From the NCBI GenBank assembly GCA_023391875.1, contig JAEWAB010000006.1, positions 186,001-250,000 of the forward strand: a stretch of 64,000 nt of DNA, given 5' to 3'. Of the stretch, positions 43,505 through 52,142 are shown in pieces. Within the stretch, counting starts at the first letter, position 1; each line of letters starts with the position of its first letter. The notes below the pieces were generated by a model that made no database searches, was not told where the DNA came from, and worked only from the letters and a program-made list of their open reading frames with translations. Both the position numbers and the translations under genes were made by a program. Source of the DNA: Bacillota bacterium (GTDB lineage Bacteria > Bacillota > Clostridia > Oscillospirales > Ruminococcaceae).

Positions 43505-43553
43505 AAATAAAACGCCCCGCGCCGATACCGATCAAGGCATAGGCGGGAGGCGT
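43505..43553 (-). terminator. Intrinsic terminator after the HAD phosphatase gene
   Basis: On the minus strand ACGCCTCCCGCC pairs with GGCGCGGGGCGT (one mismatch) around an 18-nt loop, followed by TTTATTTTG. Confidence 0.8.
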
Positions 43554-43582
43554 CTTGCTGTTCTATAGCGTATTGGAGAGAA

Positions 43583-44236
43583 TTAAAGCTTCTCTAAAAG
43601 CTGTGCAATCTCTTTGGGGGTATGTACAAGATATCCGGCACCGGCGGCTTTCAGCTCCTCTTCACCGCGGAAGCCCCACGCAACACCGATGGAGGCGATG
43701 CCTGCGTTTTTGGCAGTTAATACATCCACATCGGAATCGCCGATGTAGACACAGTGCTCCGGCTTGAGGTTTAACTTCTTCATGCAGCTGAGCACCCCAT
43801 CGGGGGCGGGTTTTTTTGGCATATCATCGGTTGCGCCGATAATAACGCTAAAGAATTTCTCGCCGAAAATCTTTGAGAGCAGCTCTTTAGAATAATCGTG
43901 AGGTTTATTGCTCACCACGCATACCTGATAACCTTGAAGCTTTAAGATACGCAAAAGCGCTTCTATGCCTTCGTAAGGCACGGTTAAATCGAGATAATGC
44001 TGGGCGTAGTGTTCCGCAAAGGCCTCACGGACCTTTTGCTTCTGCTCCTCATTAGCATCCTTGGGTATGGTGCGCTCTATTAAGACACCTACCCCGTTGC
44101 CGACAAAATGGCGGTAAGCATCCGCGGGGTAGGTCGGATAGCCATAAAGATCCAGCGCATAGTTACAGCTCGCGGCAAGATCATCCAAGGTATTGAGCAA
44201 TGTTCCGTCAAGATCGAAGATACAGCATTTAATCAT
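43583..44236 (-). CDS. HAD-superfamily phosphatase (phosphoglycolate phosphatase-like)
   Basis: A 217-residue HAD hydrolase of the Gph/PGP subfamily with motif I FDLDGTLLNT (nucleophile Asp8, Asp10), cap helix region, motif II VVSNKP, Lys in KKPAPDG and motif III IGDSDVDV. Phosphoglycolate is the likely but unproven substrate. It has its own promoter and terminator and is therefore monocistronic. Confidence 0.85.
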   Translation of the reverse strand: MIKCCIFDLDGTLLNTLDDLAASCNYALDLYGYPTYPADAYRHFVGNGVGVLIERTIPKDANEEQKQKVREAFAEHYAQHYLDLTVPYEGIEALLRILKLQGYQVCVVSNKPHDYSKELLSKIFGEKFFSVIIGATDDMPKKPAPDGVLSCMKKLNLKPEHCVYIGDSDVDVLTAKNAGIASIGVAWGFRGEEELKAAGAGYLVHTPKEIAQLLEKL

Positions 44237-44264
44237 CCTGCCAAAGCCTCTTTCCCATAAAATG

Positions 44265-44285
44265 AGCCGCTATTCGTCAGCGGCT
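44265..44285 (-). other. Leader hairpin of the HAD phosphatase gene
   Basis: AGCCGCT-ATTCGTC-AGCGGCT, between the promoter at 44305-44334 and the coding start at 44236. A short CATTTTA follows on the minus strand, so weak attenuation is possible. Confidence 0.4.
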
Positions 44286-44304
44286 TACTTTTTTCACTAC
44301 TTTT

Positions 44305-44334
44305 ATATTACACCAAAACGCTTGTTAAAATCAA
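44305..44334 (-). promoter_or_regulatory. Sigma-A promoter of the HAD phosphatase gene
   Basis: On the minus strand TTGATT (44329-44334), 18 nt, TAATAT (44305-44310), about 65 nt before the ATG. Confidence 0.45.
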
Positions 44335-44404
44335 GACAAAAGTCCGCAACACTAGAAATAGGGATAGAATCCCCACCTCAGATGAGCCGTTATTCAAAAC
44401 TTGC

Positions 44405-44450
44405 TTAAAAGCAAAGATAGGCTCGGAGATTGTATATCCCCCAGCCTATC
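44405..44450 (-). terminator. Intrinsic terminator of the PadR-DUF1700-DUF4097 operon
   Basis: On the minus strand GATAGGCT/AGCCTATC encloses an inner stem GGGGAT/ATCTCC; TTTGCTTTTAAG follows. It lies 23 nt after the last stop codon of the operon. Confidence 0.75.
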
Positions 44451-44472
44451 CTGACAATCAGTAAGCGTAATT

Positions 44473-45423
44473 TTATCGGATATCGATGTTGCCCATCTCG
44501 GCGTTTAACGTAATCTTGCAGGATTCGTCGCCATACCGGATGGTACCGGTTTTGGAGACAGGGTTGTCAATGTCAAAATGCCCGTTATCCTCGCCGCCGA
44601 AGCTGTTGTTGATGCTGCCCATCTCAGCTTCATACTGAAGTTCAAACCCGATATCCTTCGGCAGCCTCAGGGTAATATTGCCGACGTTTACCGAGCCGTC
44701 GATTTTATCGGTAAACCTGCTGTCGTTACGTATCTCTACGTTGCCCGCATTGTTCTCGATGCTGAGCGTTTTGCCGGTTACATTTTCAAGCTCAACATTC
44801 CCGGCATTACATGTAACAGTAAAATCGTCACCTTGAACGCGATTGAGGGTTACATTTCCGGCGTTAAGCTCCAGATTTACACTGCTGCTTACAGCATCCT
44901 CCATGGTGAAATCGCCCGCATTGAGTACAAGCTTAATCCCGTTATAGTTCTTCTCCGGCAGGCGAATGGTTACCTTGGTATGGGTAAGGCTGAATACATC
45001 GAGATCGCCGTTATTATGGTATAAAGACTCTATCACGGCGGTGTTTCCCGAAACCTCAGCTTTCAGGGTACGTCTTGTGGGGATAGTATTCGCGGTTTCG
45101 AGCAGTACCTCCGCCGTATTGCCCGAGGTCTTCTCGATAATAACCTTGGCGGCGTCCACCGAGATGTTTACCGTATCCACCTGCGAAAAATCCAGCGTCT
45201 TTTTGTCGCTGTCCTTTACCGCAAAGTCGTCAAACCGCATCCGAACCTCTTTGCCGTTAATCGCCTGCGAAATCAGGTTGCCGATATTGATATTGCCGAT
45301 GCGGCCGTTAATATTATCCAACACCACTGGCACGCCCTGTGCTGCCGCTCCCACGGCAAAGCCGATGACGCAGAGCAGTGAAACGGCGGCAATAATAGCC
45401 GTAATTACGATTGCCTTTTTCAT
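44473..45423 (-). CDS. DUF4097-family beta-helix protein, membrane-anchored
   Basis: A 316-residue protein: an N-terminal membrane anchor/signal (4-28), then a beta-repeat domain with regularly spaced NAG and GNV/GNI turns (LNAGDFTMED, LNAGNVTLN, CNAGNVELEN, NNAGNVEIRN), typical of DUF4097 putative adhesins. It probably faces the outside. It is translationally coupled to the DUF1700 gene by an ATGA overlap. The function is not established; this three-gene set is often linked to envelope stress. Confidence 0.85.
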   Translation of the reverse strand: MKKAIVITAIIAAVSLLCVIGFAVGAAAQGVPVVLDNINGRIGNINIGNLISQAINGKEVRMRFDDFAVKDSDKKTLDFSQVDTVNISVDAAKVIIEKTSGNTAEVLLETANTIPTRRTLKAEVSGNTAVIESLYHNNGDLDVFSLTHTKVTIRLPEKNYNGIKLVLNAGDFTMEDAVSSSVNLELNAGNVTLNRVQGDDFTVTCNAGNVELENVTGKTLSIENNAGNVEIRNDSRFTDKIDGSVNVGNITLRLPKDIGFELQYEAEMGSINNSFGGEDNGHFDIDNPVSKTGTIRYGDESCKITLNAEMGNIDIR

Positions 45424-45998
45424 TGTGCCACAACCTCCCTGTTGCCTTTGTATTTTTTATAAAGCCAGATACTCAGCCATGTAACGGCCAGTATAATCAG
45501 CAGAGAAATTGCCATTAAGAATACGCCAACCGATAGTACAAGGGCCGTGATAATCCACGAACCCACTACCCAGCCCGCGGCGATACCCGAAACAAATACG
45601 ACGCCGCCGCTGATAAGCACCGGCACAAACGTCACATAGATAAATACCGCAAAGATAACCGAAAGGATGAACAGCACAAGGTAGGTTGTTTCTTCGCTCT
45701 TTCTTACCTGTGCCTGCGCTGCCGCCGGGTTATAATACGGAATGGTTGCCGCGGCGGCTACGGGAGGAACACCGGAAACAGGCGGTCTGCCCGCGCCGTA
45801 TGCGGCGCCGCTGGAAATATATTGGCTTGCGTTCTTAAGCGGGTCGCCCAAATCCTCACAGATTTCTTCCTCTGTCTTGCCCTTGGCAAGGCCTGCTGAA
45901 AAATGCTCCTCAAAATCGAGGATAATCTCAATCTTTTCGTGTTCCGGTAATCCTATCAAATGCGAGTTAAGCTGCGCAAGATATTCAATTTTCTTCAT
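45420..45998 (-). CDS. DUF1700 (HAAS-domain) membrane protein
   Basis: A 192-residue protein with an N-terminal cytoplasmic HAAS/DUF1700 domain (1-55; YLAQLNSHLIGLPEHEKIEIILDFEEHF), an Ala/Pro/Gly linker and three membrane helices (about 103-122, 128-150, 155-180). It is usually encoded with a PadR regulator and a DUF4097 protein, exactly as here. It overlaps the padR gene by 14 nt. Confidence 0.87.
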   Translation of the reverse strand: MKKIEYLAQLNSHLIGLPEHEKIEIILDFEEHFSAGLAKGKTEEEICEDLGDPLKNASQYISSGAAYGAGRPPVSGVPPVAAAATIPYYNPAAAQAQVRKSEETTYLVLFILSVIFAVFIYVTFVPVLISGGVVFVSGIAAGWVVGSWIITALVLSVGVFLMAISLLIILAVTWLSIWLYKKYKGNREVVAQ

Positions 45999-46311
45999 TG
46001 TCTAAGCCCCCTATCACCTTTATTACCTGTTTGGTGAAAACCGACCATTCCTTGTATTGCTCCGCCTGCGTGTCTCTGCCCTTTTGGGTTAGCCTGTAAT
46101 ACTTGCGCGGAGGCCCTTCGCTGGAGTCCTTGATATACACGTCAAACTGACCTTCATCTTTCAGCCGCCTGAGCAGCGGATAGATGGTTCCCTCCGCCAC
46201 GGGAATCTCTTTGCTGATGGCTTCGGCAAGCTCATAGCCGTATTTGTCGCCCTGCCTGAGCAGCGAAAGCACACACAGCTCCAGCACTCCCTTTTTGTAC
46301 TGCACGTTCAC
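45985..46311 (-). CDS. PadR-family transcriptional regulator
   Basis: A 108-residue winged-helix repressor (KGVLELCVLSLLRQGDKYGYELAEAI, VAEGTIYPLLRRLKDEG, GPPRKYYRLTQKG). It begins with GTG at 46311, with AAAGGGG 9 nt upstream. It probably controls its own operon through the inverted repeat at 46409-46430. The ligand is unknown. Confidence 0.93.
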   Translation of the reverse strand: MNVQYKKGVLELCVLSLLRQGDKYGYELAEAISKEIPVAEGTIYPLLRRLKDEGQFDVYIKDSSEGPPRKYYRLTQKGRDTQAEQYKEWSVFTKQVIKVIGGLDNEEN

Positions 46312-46408
46312 GCGGGAACACCCCTTTCTGTTTTAGCCTTAGACGCCAGTAAATATATATTGTTCTGTACTGAATAATAACACCTACTAACGTTAAAAAA
46401 ATTTGTCT

Positions 46409-46445
46409 GTGCCTATAGTATATAGCACACTACTGAATAATGCAA
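46409..46445 (-). promoter_or_regulatory. Promoter and operator-like repeat of the padR operon
   Basis: On the minus strand TTGCAT (46440-46445), 17 nt, TATACT (46417-46422). An imperfect inverted repeat GTGC-TATA...TATA-GCAC (46409-46430) covers the -10. The direct repeat TACTGAATAAT at 46368-46378 and 46431-46441 flanks it 63 bp apart, near six helical turns. Confidence 0.6.
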
Positions 46446-46582
46446 TATACTATAATACTTTCTATGTTCTGCACAAATTATTGGAAATTATCAGCGAGCA
46501 GCATTGGCGTTATTCACCAAAAGCGAGACGGTATCACGCCATGCTGCCCTGTAATTACCATGTAAAGCGCTTTTGAGTGCGC

Positions 46583-47776
46583 TTAAAGCTTGTGATGCTC
46601 AGAAGCATAATCGGTGGTTTTGGTGCTGAGCCCCTTTTTGGCCAGACGCGTGTTTAGGTACTCCTTGATGAGTGAATAGATAACCGAAAACAGAGGTACC
46701 CCCACAAACATGCCGAGTATACCGAACAAACCGCCGCCCACGATAACGGCGAACACGACCCACAACGGCGTAAGGCCGGTGGATTCACCCAATATCTTCG
46801 GCTCCAGCACATTGCCGTCGAACTGCTGCAGCACCAGTATAAACGCCGCGAAGCCCAAGCCCTGCATGGGGTTTACGAGCAGCACCAGCAGGATGCTGGG
46901 TATCGCGCCGATGATCGGCCCGAAGTAGGGGATGATGTTGCTGATGGCGATAATCACCGAGATCAGCAGCGCATAAGGGAAGCGGAAGATGCTCATGCCT
47001 AGGAAACACAGTACGCCCAGCAGCAGCGAATCGATGATCTTGCCGGAGATAAAGCCACTGAATATCTTATTGCTGGAACGCGTGATCTCAATCAGCCTAT
47101 CCGCCATAGGTGCTTTTAAAACCGCAAACAGCAGCTTTTTGCACTGGGCAAAGATGCGCTCTTTTGAGAGCAGCACATAGATCGATAAAATGGTACCCAC
47201 CACAAGGTTTAAGATCACGGTGGTAAAGGATTTGGTAACGTCATAAACGTAGGGCAAAATCGTGGTGATAAGCTCGGAGGACTTATTCAGCAGGCCCTGC
47301 AGATAGGTGTAGAGCTCGTTGATCTGTGTTGTAACCACACTGTCGGGCACGCCCATTTTCGTCAGGGTTTCGTGGATAAACTGTAGGATGTTATCGTAGT
47401 AGCCCGGGATGTTCACACTGATAACCCTTAAGTTAGAGGCCATCTGCGGGATAACAAACATAATGGCTCCCGCAATCAGCATGAGTGTTACGATGTAGGT
47501 AACAACGATTGCAAGGGCGCGCGTAAGCTTTTTACGCGGCTTCTTTTTGTTTAGGAAGGCAAACACCGTTTTTTCCAGCCAATTGCATAGTGGGTTTAAC
47601 AGATAGGCGATAGAAAAGCCGTAGGCAAACGGCAGCAGCAGGTTTTTAACCTTTGTTAAGAAGGTGAAGGTAATCTCAATGCGGCTGACGGCGATGTAAA
47701 AGAAGATGCCGCCGCAGATAACAAGCAATGCGTAAACCGCAATCGTCGTGTACTTTTCGTTCCAGTTAATCTTCAT
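46583..47776 (-). CDS. AI-2E-family transporter-like permease
   Basis: A 397-residue membrane protein with about eight hydrophobic segments in the PerM/YhhQ-like AI-2E family layout. Conserved features are PFAYGFSIAYLLNPL near the N-terminus, and NIIPYFGPIIGAIPSILL and GNVLEPKILGESTGLTPLWVVFAV near the C-terminus. The substrate is unknown; some relatives are Na+/H+ antiporters. ATG at 47776 follows AAGGGGAG. Confidence 0.88.
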   Translation of the reverse strand: MKINWNEKYTTIAVYALLVICGGIFFYIAVSRIEITFTFLTKVKNLLLPFAYGFSIAYLLNPLCNWLEKTVFAFLNKKKPRKKLTRALAIVVTYIVTLMLIAGAIMFVIPQMASNLRVISVNIPGYYDNILQFIHETLTKMGVPDSVVTTQINELYTYLQGLLNKSSELITTILPYVYDVTKSFTTVILNLVVGTILSIYVLLSKERIFAQCKKLLFAVLKAPMADRLIEITRSSNKIFSGFISGKIIDSLLLGVLCFLGMSIFRFPYALLISVIIAISNIIPYFGPIIGAIPSILLVLLVNPMQGLGFAAFILVLQQFDGNVLEPKILGESTGLTPLWVVFAVIVGGGLFGILGMFVGVPLFSVIYSLIKEYLNTRLAKKGLSTKTTDYASEHHKL

Positions 47777-47857
47777 GATGCTCCCCTTGCCTTTCAGGCT
47801 GCCGTGCCATTCTGTCATTATGCCGGAAGGGTACGTGACACCGCTCCGGCCTACTAC

Positions 47858-50230
47858 TTATACTTCTGCTGACCGCTCGCTGTAGATAGCCTTCGCGACC
47901 GCCACCGCGTCGTTGGCGTCCTTGGCGTAGTAGTCGGCGCCCATCTTTTGCGCGTACTCCGGCGTAAGCACCGCGCCACCAACGCACACCTTGCAGCGGA
48001 CGTTGTGCGCATGCAGGGCCTTGATGGTTTCCTCCATGCTCTTGATGGTGGTGGTCATCAGCGCGCTTAAGCCTACCATTCTGGCCCCGCTCTCCTGCGC
48101 GGCCTTCACCACCGCGGAAGGGTCTACGTCCCGCCCGAGGTCGATAATTCGATAGCCGTAGTTTTCAAGGATAACCTTGACGATGTTCTTGCCGATGTCG
48201 TGGATATCGCCCTTGACCGTGGCAAGGACAATGGGCTTGTCGCTCCCCTGCTGCGATTTCGGCAGGGCGGCGTTGACCACCTCAAACGCGAACTTTGCCG
48301 TTTCGGCAGCCTGTATAAGCTGCGGTAGAAAGATCTTGCCTACCTCATACTCCTTGCCCACCTCGTCCAGCGCCGGGATAAGGTAGTCGTTGACGATGAC
48401 AAGCGGCTCGTTGTGCTGCAAGAGGCGTTTCGCCTCTTCCCTGCACTGCTCCTTCAGGCCCTTTTTGATGCAGTAGGCGATGGTGATATCCTCCGCGCGC
48501 TGCTGCGGCTGGGCCTTGACAGTATTGCTAAAGCGCTCGACATACCGCTCGCTGTTTATATCCTGCGCCGTGAGCACATTAAAGGCGTAGATGACATCCA
48601 TCATGGACGATATATTGGGGTTGATGATGGGCAGGTCCAGCCCGTTCTGCAGCGCCATGGTGAGGAAGGTTTTATTGATAAGCTCGCGCTCCGGCAGTCC
48701 AAACGAGACGTTGGATACCCCCAGCAGCGTTTTGACCCCGAGGCGCTCCTTCACAAGCTTTACTGCCTCAAGGGTTTGCGCGGCGTTTTGCTGCTGCGCG
48801 CTCACCGTGAGGGTGAGGCAATCTATGAATACATCCTTGCGTGGGATGCCGCAGGCCTCCGCGCGCCGGACAATCTTCTGTGCAATCTCAAACCGCTGCT
48901 GCGCGCTGTCGGGGATACCGCGCTCGTCCAGGGTAAGCCCCACCACTGAGGCCCCGTACTTCTTTACAATCGGCAGGATGGTGTCAAGCACCTTGTCGTC
49001 GCCGTTTACCGAGTTGACGATCGCCTTGCCGTTATATACGCGCAGCGCCGCCTCTACGGCCTTCGGGTCGGAGGAATCGATCTGCAGCGGGATATCCGTC
49101 ACCTCTTGTATGGCCTTGACTACGATGACGAGCATCTGGCTTTCATCGATATCGGGGATACCGACGTTTACATCCAGAATATCTGCGCCCGCCTCCACCT
49201 GCTCTACCGCCTGCTTGACGATGTAGTCGATGTTGTTATCGATGAGCGCCTGACGAAATAGCTTTTTGCCGGTGGGGTTTACACGCTCGCCCACCACGCA
49301 CACACGGTTTATCTCCGCCACGCGTGAAGATGAGCAAACCGCGCAGTACTCCGTCTTCGGCCGCCTAACCGGCTTTAAGCCCTCCACGGCTTTCTTCACG
49401 GCGGCGATATACTGCGTATTGGTGCCGCAGCAGCCGCCCACCAGCGTGACGCCTAAGGCGATATACTCGGCAATAGTGTCTGCAAACGCCTGCGGGGTGA
49501 CTGCGTAGAACGATCTGTCTGGCGAAGGCAGCCCCGCGTTGGGCTTTACCACGACAGGCAGGTTGGTATACTTGATAAGCTCGCGCACAATGGGCAGAAT
49601 CTCCTTCGGCCCCAGCGAGCAGTTGATGCCGATGGCATCAGCGCCCAGGCCCTCAAGGGTGAGCGCCATGGCGCGGTAGTCGCTGCCCGAGAAGGTGCGC
49701 ATATTCTGCTCAAAGCTCATGGTGCACAGCACCGGCAAGTCACTTTGTTCTTTTGCCGCGAGCAGCGCCGCCTTGCACTCGTAAAGGTCGGTCATGGTTT
49801 CAATGACGATCAGGTCCGCGCCTTGTTTGGCCCCGTGGCGTATCTGCCGGGCAAACTGGCTATAGGCCTCCTCAAAGGAAAGCGGGCCCATCGGTTCCAT
49901 CAGCTCGCCAAGCGGGCCGACATCCAAGGCTACATAGGCGTCGTACGCCTGCGCTTCGGCCTTTGCCAAGGCCACCGCCGCAGTGATGATCTCCTCGACG
50001 GTATAGGGGGTGGCCGCAAGCTTTTTTTCGCTGGCGCCAAAGGTATTGGTGTAGATAATGTTACTGCCGCTTTCAAGGTAGCTGCGGTGTATTTTGCGTA
50101 TGATATCGGGGTGCGTCACGTTATAGGCCTCGGGATATTCGCCCGTGGGCAGCCCCATGCTCTGCAGCATGGTTCCCATTGCACCGTCCAGTATTAAGAT
50201 GTCGTTCTGAATCCGTTCTCTAAGCCCCAC
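47858..50230 (-). CDS. metH: Cobalamin-dependent methionine synthase MetH, lacking activation domain
   Basis: About 790 residues. A homocysteine-binding domain (1-290) carries the zinc cysteines (VGGCCGTNTQYI), followed by a methyltetrahydrofolate (pterin-binding) domain (300-560), then a B12 cap and B12-binding domain (570-790, with GDIHDIGK). It transfers the methyl group from methyl-THF to homocysteine. The reactivation domain is absent and is encoded separately just upstream. GTG at 50230 has AAGGGGG 8 nt before it and overlaps that gene. Confidence 0.95.
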   Translation of the reverse strand: MGLRERIQNDILILDGAMGTMLQSMGLPTGEYPEAYNVTHPDIIRKIHRSYLESGSNIIYTNTFGASEKKLAATPYTVEEIITAAVALAKAEAQAYDAYVALDVGPLGELMEPMGPLSFEEAYSQFARQIRHGAKQGADLIVIETMTDLYECKAALLAAKEQSDLPVLCTMSFEQNMRTFSGSDYRAMALTLEGLGADAIGINCSLGPKEILPIVRELIKYTNLPVVVKPNAGLPSPDRSFYAVTPQAFADTIAEYIALGVTLVGGCCGTNTQYIAAVKKAVEGLKPVRRPKTEYCAVCSSSRVAEINRVCVVGERVNPTGKKLFRQALIDNNIDYIVKQAVEQVEAGADILDVNVGIPDIDESQMLVIVVKAIQEVTDIPLQIDSSDPKAVEAALRVYNGKAIVNSVNGDDKVLDTILPIVKKYGASVVGLTLDERGIPDSAQQRFEIAQKIVRRAEACGIPRKDVFIDCLTLTVSAQQQNAAQTLEAVKLVKERLGVKTLLGVSNVSFGLPERELINKTFLTMALQNGLDLPIINPNISSMMDVIYAFNVLTAQDINSERYVERFSNTVKAQPQQRAEDITIAYCIKKGLKEQCREEAKRLLQHNEPLVIVNDYLIPALDEVGKEYEVGKIFLPQLIQAAETAKFAFEVVNAALPKSQQGSDKPIVLATVKGDIHDIGKNIVKVILENYGYRIIDLGRDVDPSAVVKAAQESGARMVGLSALMTTTIKSMEETIKALHAHNVRCKVCVGGAVLTPEYAQKMGADYYAKDANDAVAVAKAIYSERSAEV

Positions 50231-50921
50231 AGGAGATGCCCCCTTGTCTGAAATTGCAGATTGCGTAGTTCGGGCAGGCCTCACAGCCGTGTTTACCCTT
50301 TTCTGTATCCTTGTGAATAACCCCCATCAAGGCCGTGACCGACTTTTGAGGGGTGAGCAGATGCGTTTTGGTTTCGTACAGCCCCATGGTGCGCCCAGTA
50401 TTGAGCACCGGCAGCAGCCTTGTGTGTATCTCAAGCGGAAGATCCCCGTAGCCGGGGCTGAAGCGCCACGTTAGTGTTTCGTTCTGTCCGCAGGTCTCGG
50501 CTTCAGTAGCGGCGGCTATTTTGTCGCAGTAATCCTCGATCATCGCGTTGGCGCAGGCGTCGATAATGAGGGCCATATGCGGCGCCGATACCTGCATATA
50601 GTGTGTGAGCTTTTCTATCCCGCTGCCGAGGGTCGCCGCCAGTACCAGGCAGCGCTGCGACTGCGCAAGATGCTCCGCAATCGATTTTCCCTCAAGCGCA
50701 ATGCCGCTGTCCTCCAGCAGAAGGGCCGTCTCGGTGCGCTGCAAAGCAAACCCGGCACACACAAAGCGCGGGGTGGCGGCCTCCTTTACCCACTTTTCGC
50801 AGGCCGATATATCCGCAAGGAGCGATTCGTCCGGCTCGATGCCGCGGTAGCCCAAGTACCGCACCGCTTCGTTTTGGGGGATATCCGGCTCAAAGTTTTT
50901 CCCTTGCAACAACAATTTCAT
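50220..50921 (-). CDS. Methionine synthase activation-domain protein
   Basis: A 233-residue stand-alone counterpart of the MetH C-terminal activation (SAM-binding) domain, which reductively re-methylates oxidised cobalamin. RFSPGYGDLPLEIH contains the family RxSPGYG-type motif. A Cys-rich C-terminus (CEACPNYAICNFRQGG...C) is present. It lies between metF and metH and overlaps metH by 11 nt. Confidence 0.88.
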   Translation of the reverse strand: MKLLLQGKNFEPDIPQNEAVRYLGYRGIEPDESLLADISACEKWVKEAATPRFVCAGFALQRTETALLLEDSGIALEGKSIAEHLAQSQRCLVLAATLGSGIEKLTHYMQVSAPHMALIIDACANAMIEDYCDKIAAATEAETCGQNETLTWRFSPGYGDLPLEIHTRLLPVLNTGRTMGLYETKTHLLTPQKSVTALMGVIHKDTEKGKHGCEACPNYAICNFRQGGISCGA

Positions 50922-50942
50922 AAGGCAGTCTCCGGTTTAAGA

Positions 50943-51815
50943 TTATCGGTTACTGATCTGCAGCACCGACGCAATGTTTGAGGATATACGCTCGGCCACA
51001 TACGGCAGGTTCATGGTATAGAGGTGAATACCCCTTACCCCGCTCGTGATCAGGTCGATGATCTGTTCGGTCGCGTAGGCAATGCCCGCGTCGCGCAGCG
51101 CCTCGGGGTCGTCGCCGTAACGCGCCATGATCTTTGAAAACTTCGAGGGGAGCTTGGCGCCTGTAAGCGACACCATGCGCTCGATCTGGCGGGAATTGGT
51201 CACCGGCATAATACCCGCCTGAATGGGTACCGAAATGCCCGCCTTTTGGGTAAGCTCTAAGAAGCGGTAGAAATCCTCATTATCAAAAAACAACTGAGAA
51301 TTTAGGTGTGAAACACCCCTGTCCACCTTTTCCTTGAGGTTAGCTATATCAGCGTTTAACGTGTCGCTTTCGGGGTGGCCCTCGGGGTAGCAGGCACCCA
51401 CGATATTAAACCCGCCGTTTTCCGCGATAAACCCCACTAATTCACTTGCGTAGTGGAAGTCGTCGCAGGGGGGTATCTCGGGGTTTCTATCCCCGCGCAG
51501 GGCAAGAACATTCTCAATGCCGTTTTGCGCAAAGGCGTGCAGTTCAGTTAGTATCTGCTCTTTGGTAGCGTTGATACAGGTGAGATGCGCGAGCGGCTCG
51601 ATGTGATAGTTGTTTTTGATAACGGTGGCAAGCTCGCAGGTTTTGCCGCTTCCCGCGCCGCCCGCACCGTAGGTAACGCTGATATAGTCGGGTCTCAGCC
51701 CCTTGAGGGCGTCGAGGGTCGCGTATATGGTTTCCACCGACGAGGTTTTCTTCGGCGGGAAGATCTCAAACGAAAAAACAACCTTCTTTTCTTCAAACAG
51801 CTTGCTTAGCCTCAT
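50943..51815 (-). CDS. metF: Methylenetetrahydrofolate reductase MetF
   Basis: A TIM-barrel flavoprotein of about 290 residues (VVFSFEIFPPKKTS, DYISVTYGAGGAG, NVLALRGDRN, SHLNSQLFFDNEDFYRFL) that makes methyl-THF for MetH. The start is uncertain. ATG at 51815 gives the usual N-terminus; TTG at 51821 has the better ribosome-site spacing (GAAAGG). It is first in the metF-activator-metH operon, after a leader of about 240 nt. Confidence 0.93.
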   Translation of the reverse strand: MRLSKLFEEKKVVFSFEIFPPKKTSSVETIYATLDALKGLRPDYISVTYGAGGAGSGKTCELATVIKNNYHIEPLAHLTCINATKEQILTELHAFAQNGIENVLALRGDRNPEIPPCDDFHYASELVGFIAENGGFNIVGACYPEGHPESDTLNADIANLKEKVDRGVSHLNSQLFFDNEDFYRFLELTQKAGISVPIQAGIMPVTNSRQIERMVSLTGAKLPSKFSKIMARYGDDPEALRDAGIAYATEQIIDLITSGVRGIHLYTMNLPYVAERISSNIASVLQISNR

Positions 51816-51866
51816 AACCAAAACCATGCCTTTCTCGCGAATGAATACCGCCGCAGTATAATCGTT

Positions 51867-51903
51867 CGTTCCCGTCGCCCCCCAGGGGTATGGCGGGTAA
51901 ACG
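51867..51903 (-). other. Strong hairpin in the metF leader
   Basis: On the minus strand CGTTTACCCGCC and GGCGACGGGAACG pair around CCCC-T-GGGG, giving a long G/C-rich hairpin about 50 nt before metF. It does not match S-box, SAM-II or cobalamin riboswitch sequences. Confidence 0.4.
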
Positions 51904-52060
51904 CCTAAACGTATGAAATACATTACTACTATCTGCTTAAACCCAATTTCACTTATTATATCAGAATGCCCTGTTTGCAGATAACCAAACAATATAGTAC
52001 TTCTGTAAAAATCACATATGCAATATTCTGCCTGTTTCGCTCATACCTTGTTTGAAAGAT

Positions 52061-52089
52061 ATTATAGTATATTTGTAGAGATGATACAA
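52061..52089 (-). promoter_or_regulatory. Sigma-A promoter of the metF operon
   Basis: On the minus strand TTGTAT (52084-52089), 17 nt, TATAAT (52061-52066). It lies directly after the dapL terminator. A second weak extended -10 (TGATATAAT) occurs at 51955-51963. Confidence 0.6.
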
Positions 52090-52120
52090 CAAAATGTTGG
52101 CTGTATAAACAACCAACATT
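52090..52120 (-). terminator. Intrinsic terminator of dapL
   Basis: On the minus strand AATGTTGG/CCAACATT with a 12-nt loop, followed by TTGTTG, 23 nt after the dapL stop. Confidence 0.8.
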
Positions 52121-52142
52121 CTGTTATGTTATTTCTGTTTAT

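Noticed and set aside
51816..52060. S-box (SAM) or cobalamin riboswitch before metF
   Set aside because: The conserved core motifs of these riboswitches are absent; only a G/C-rich hairpin is seen.
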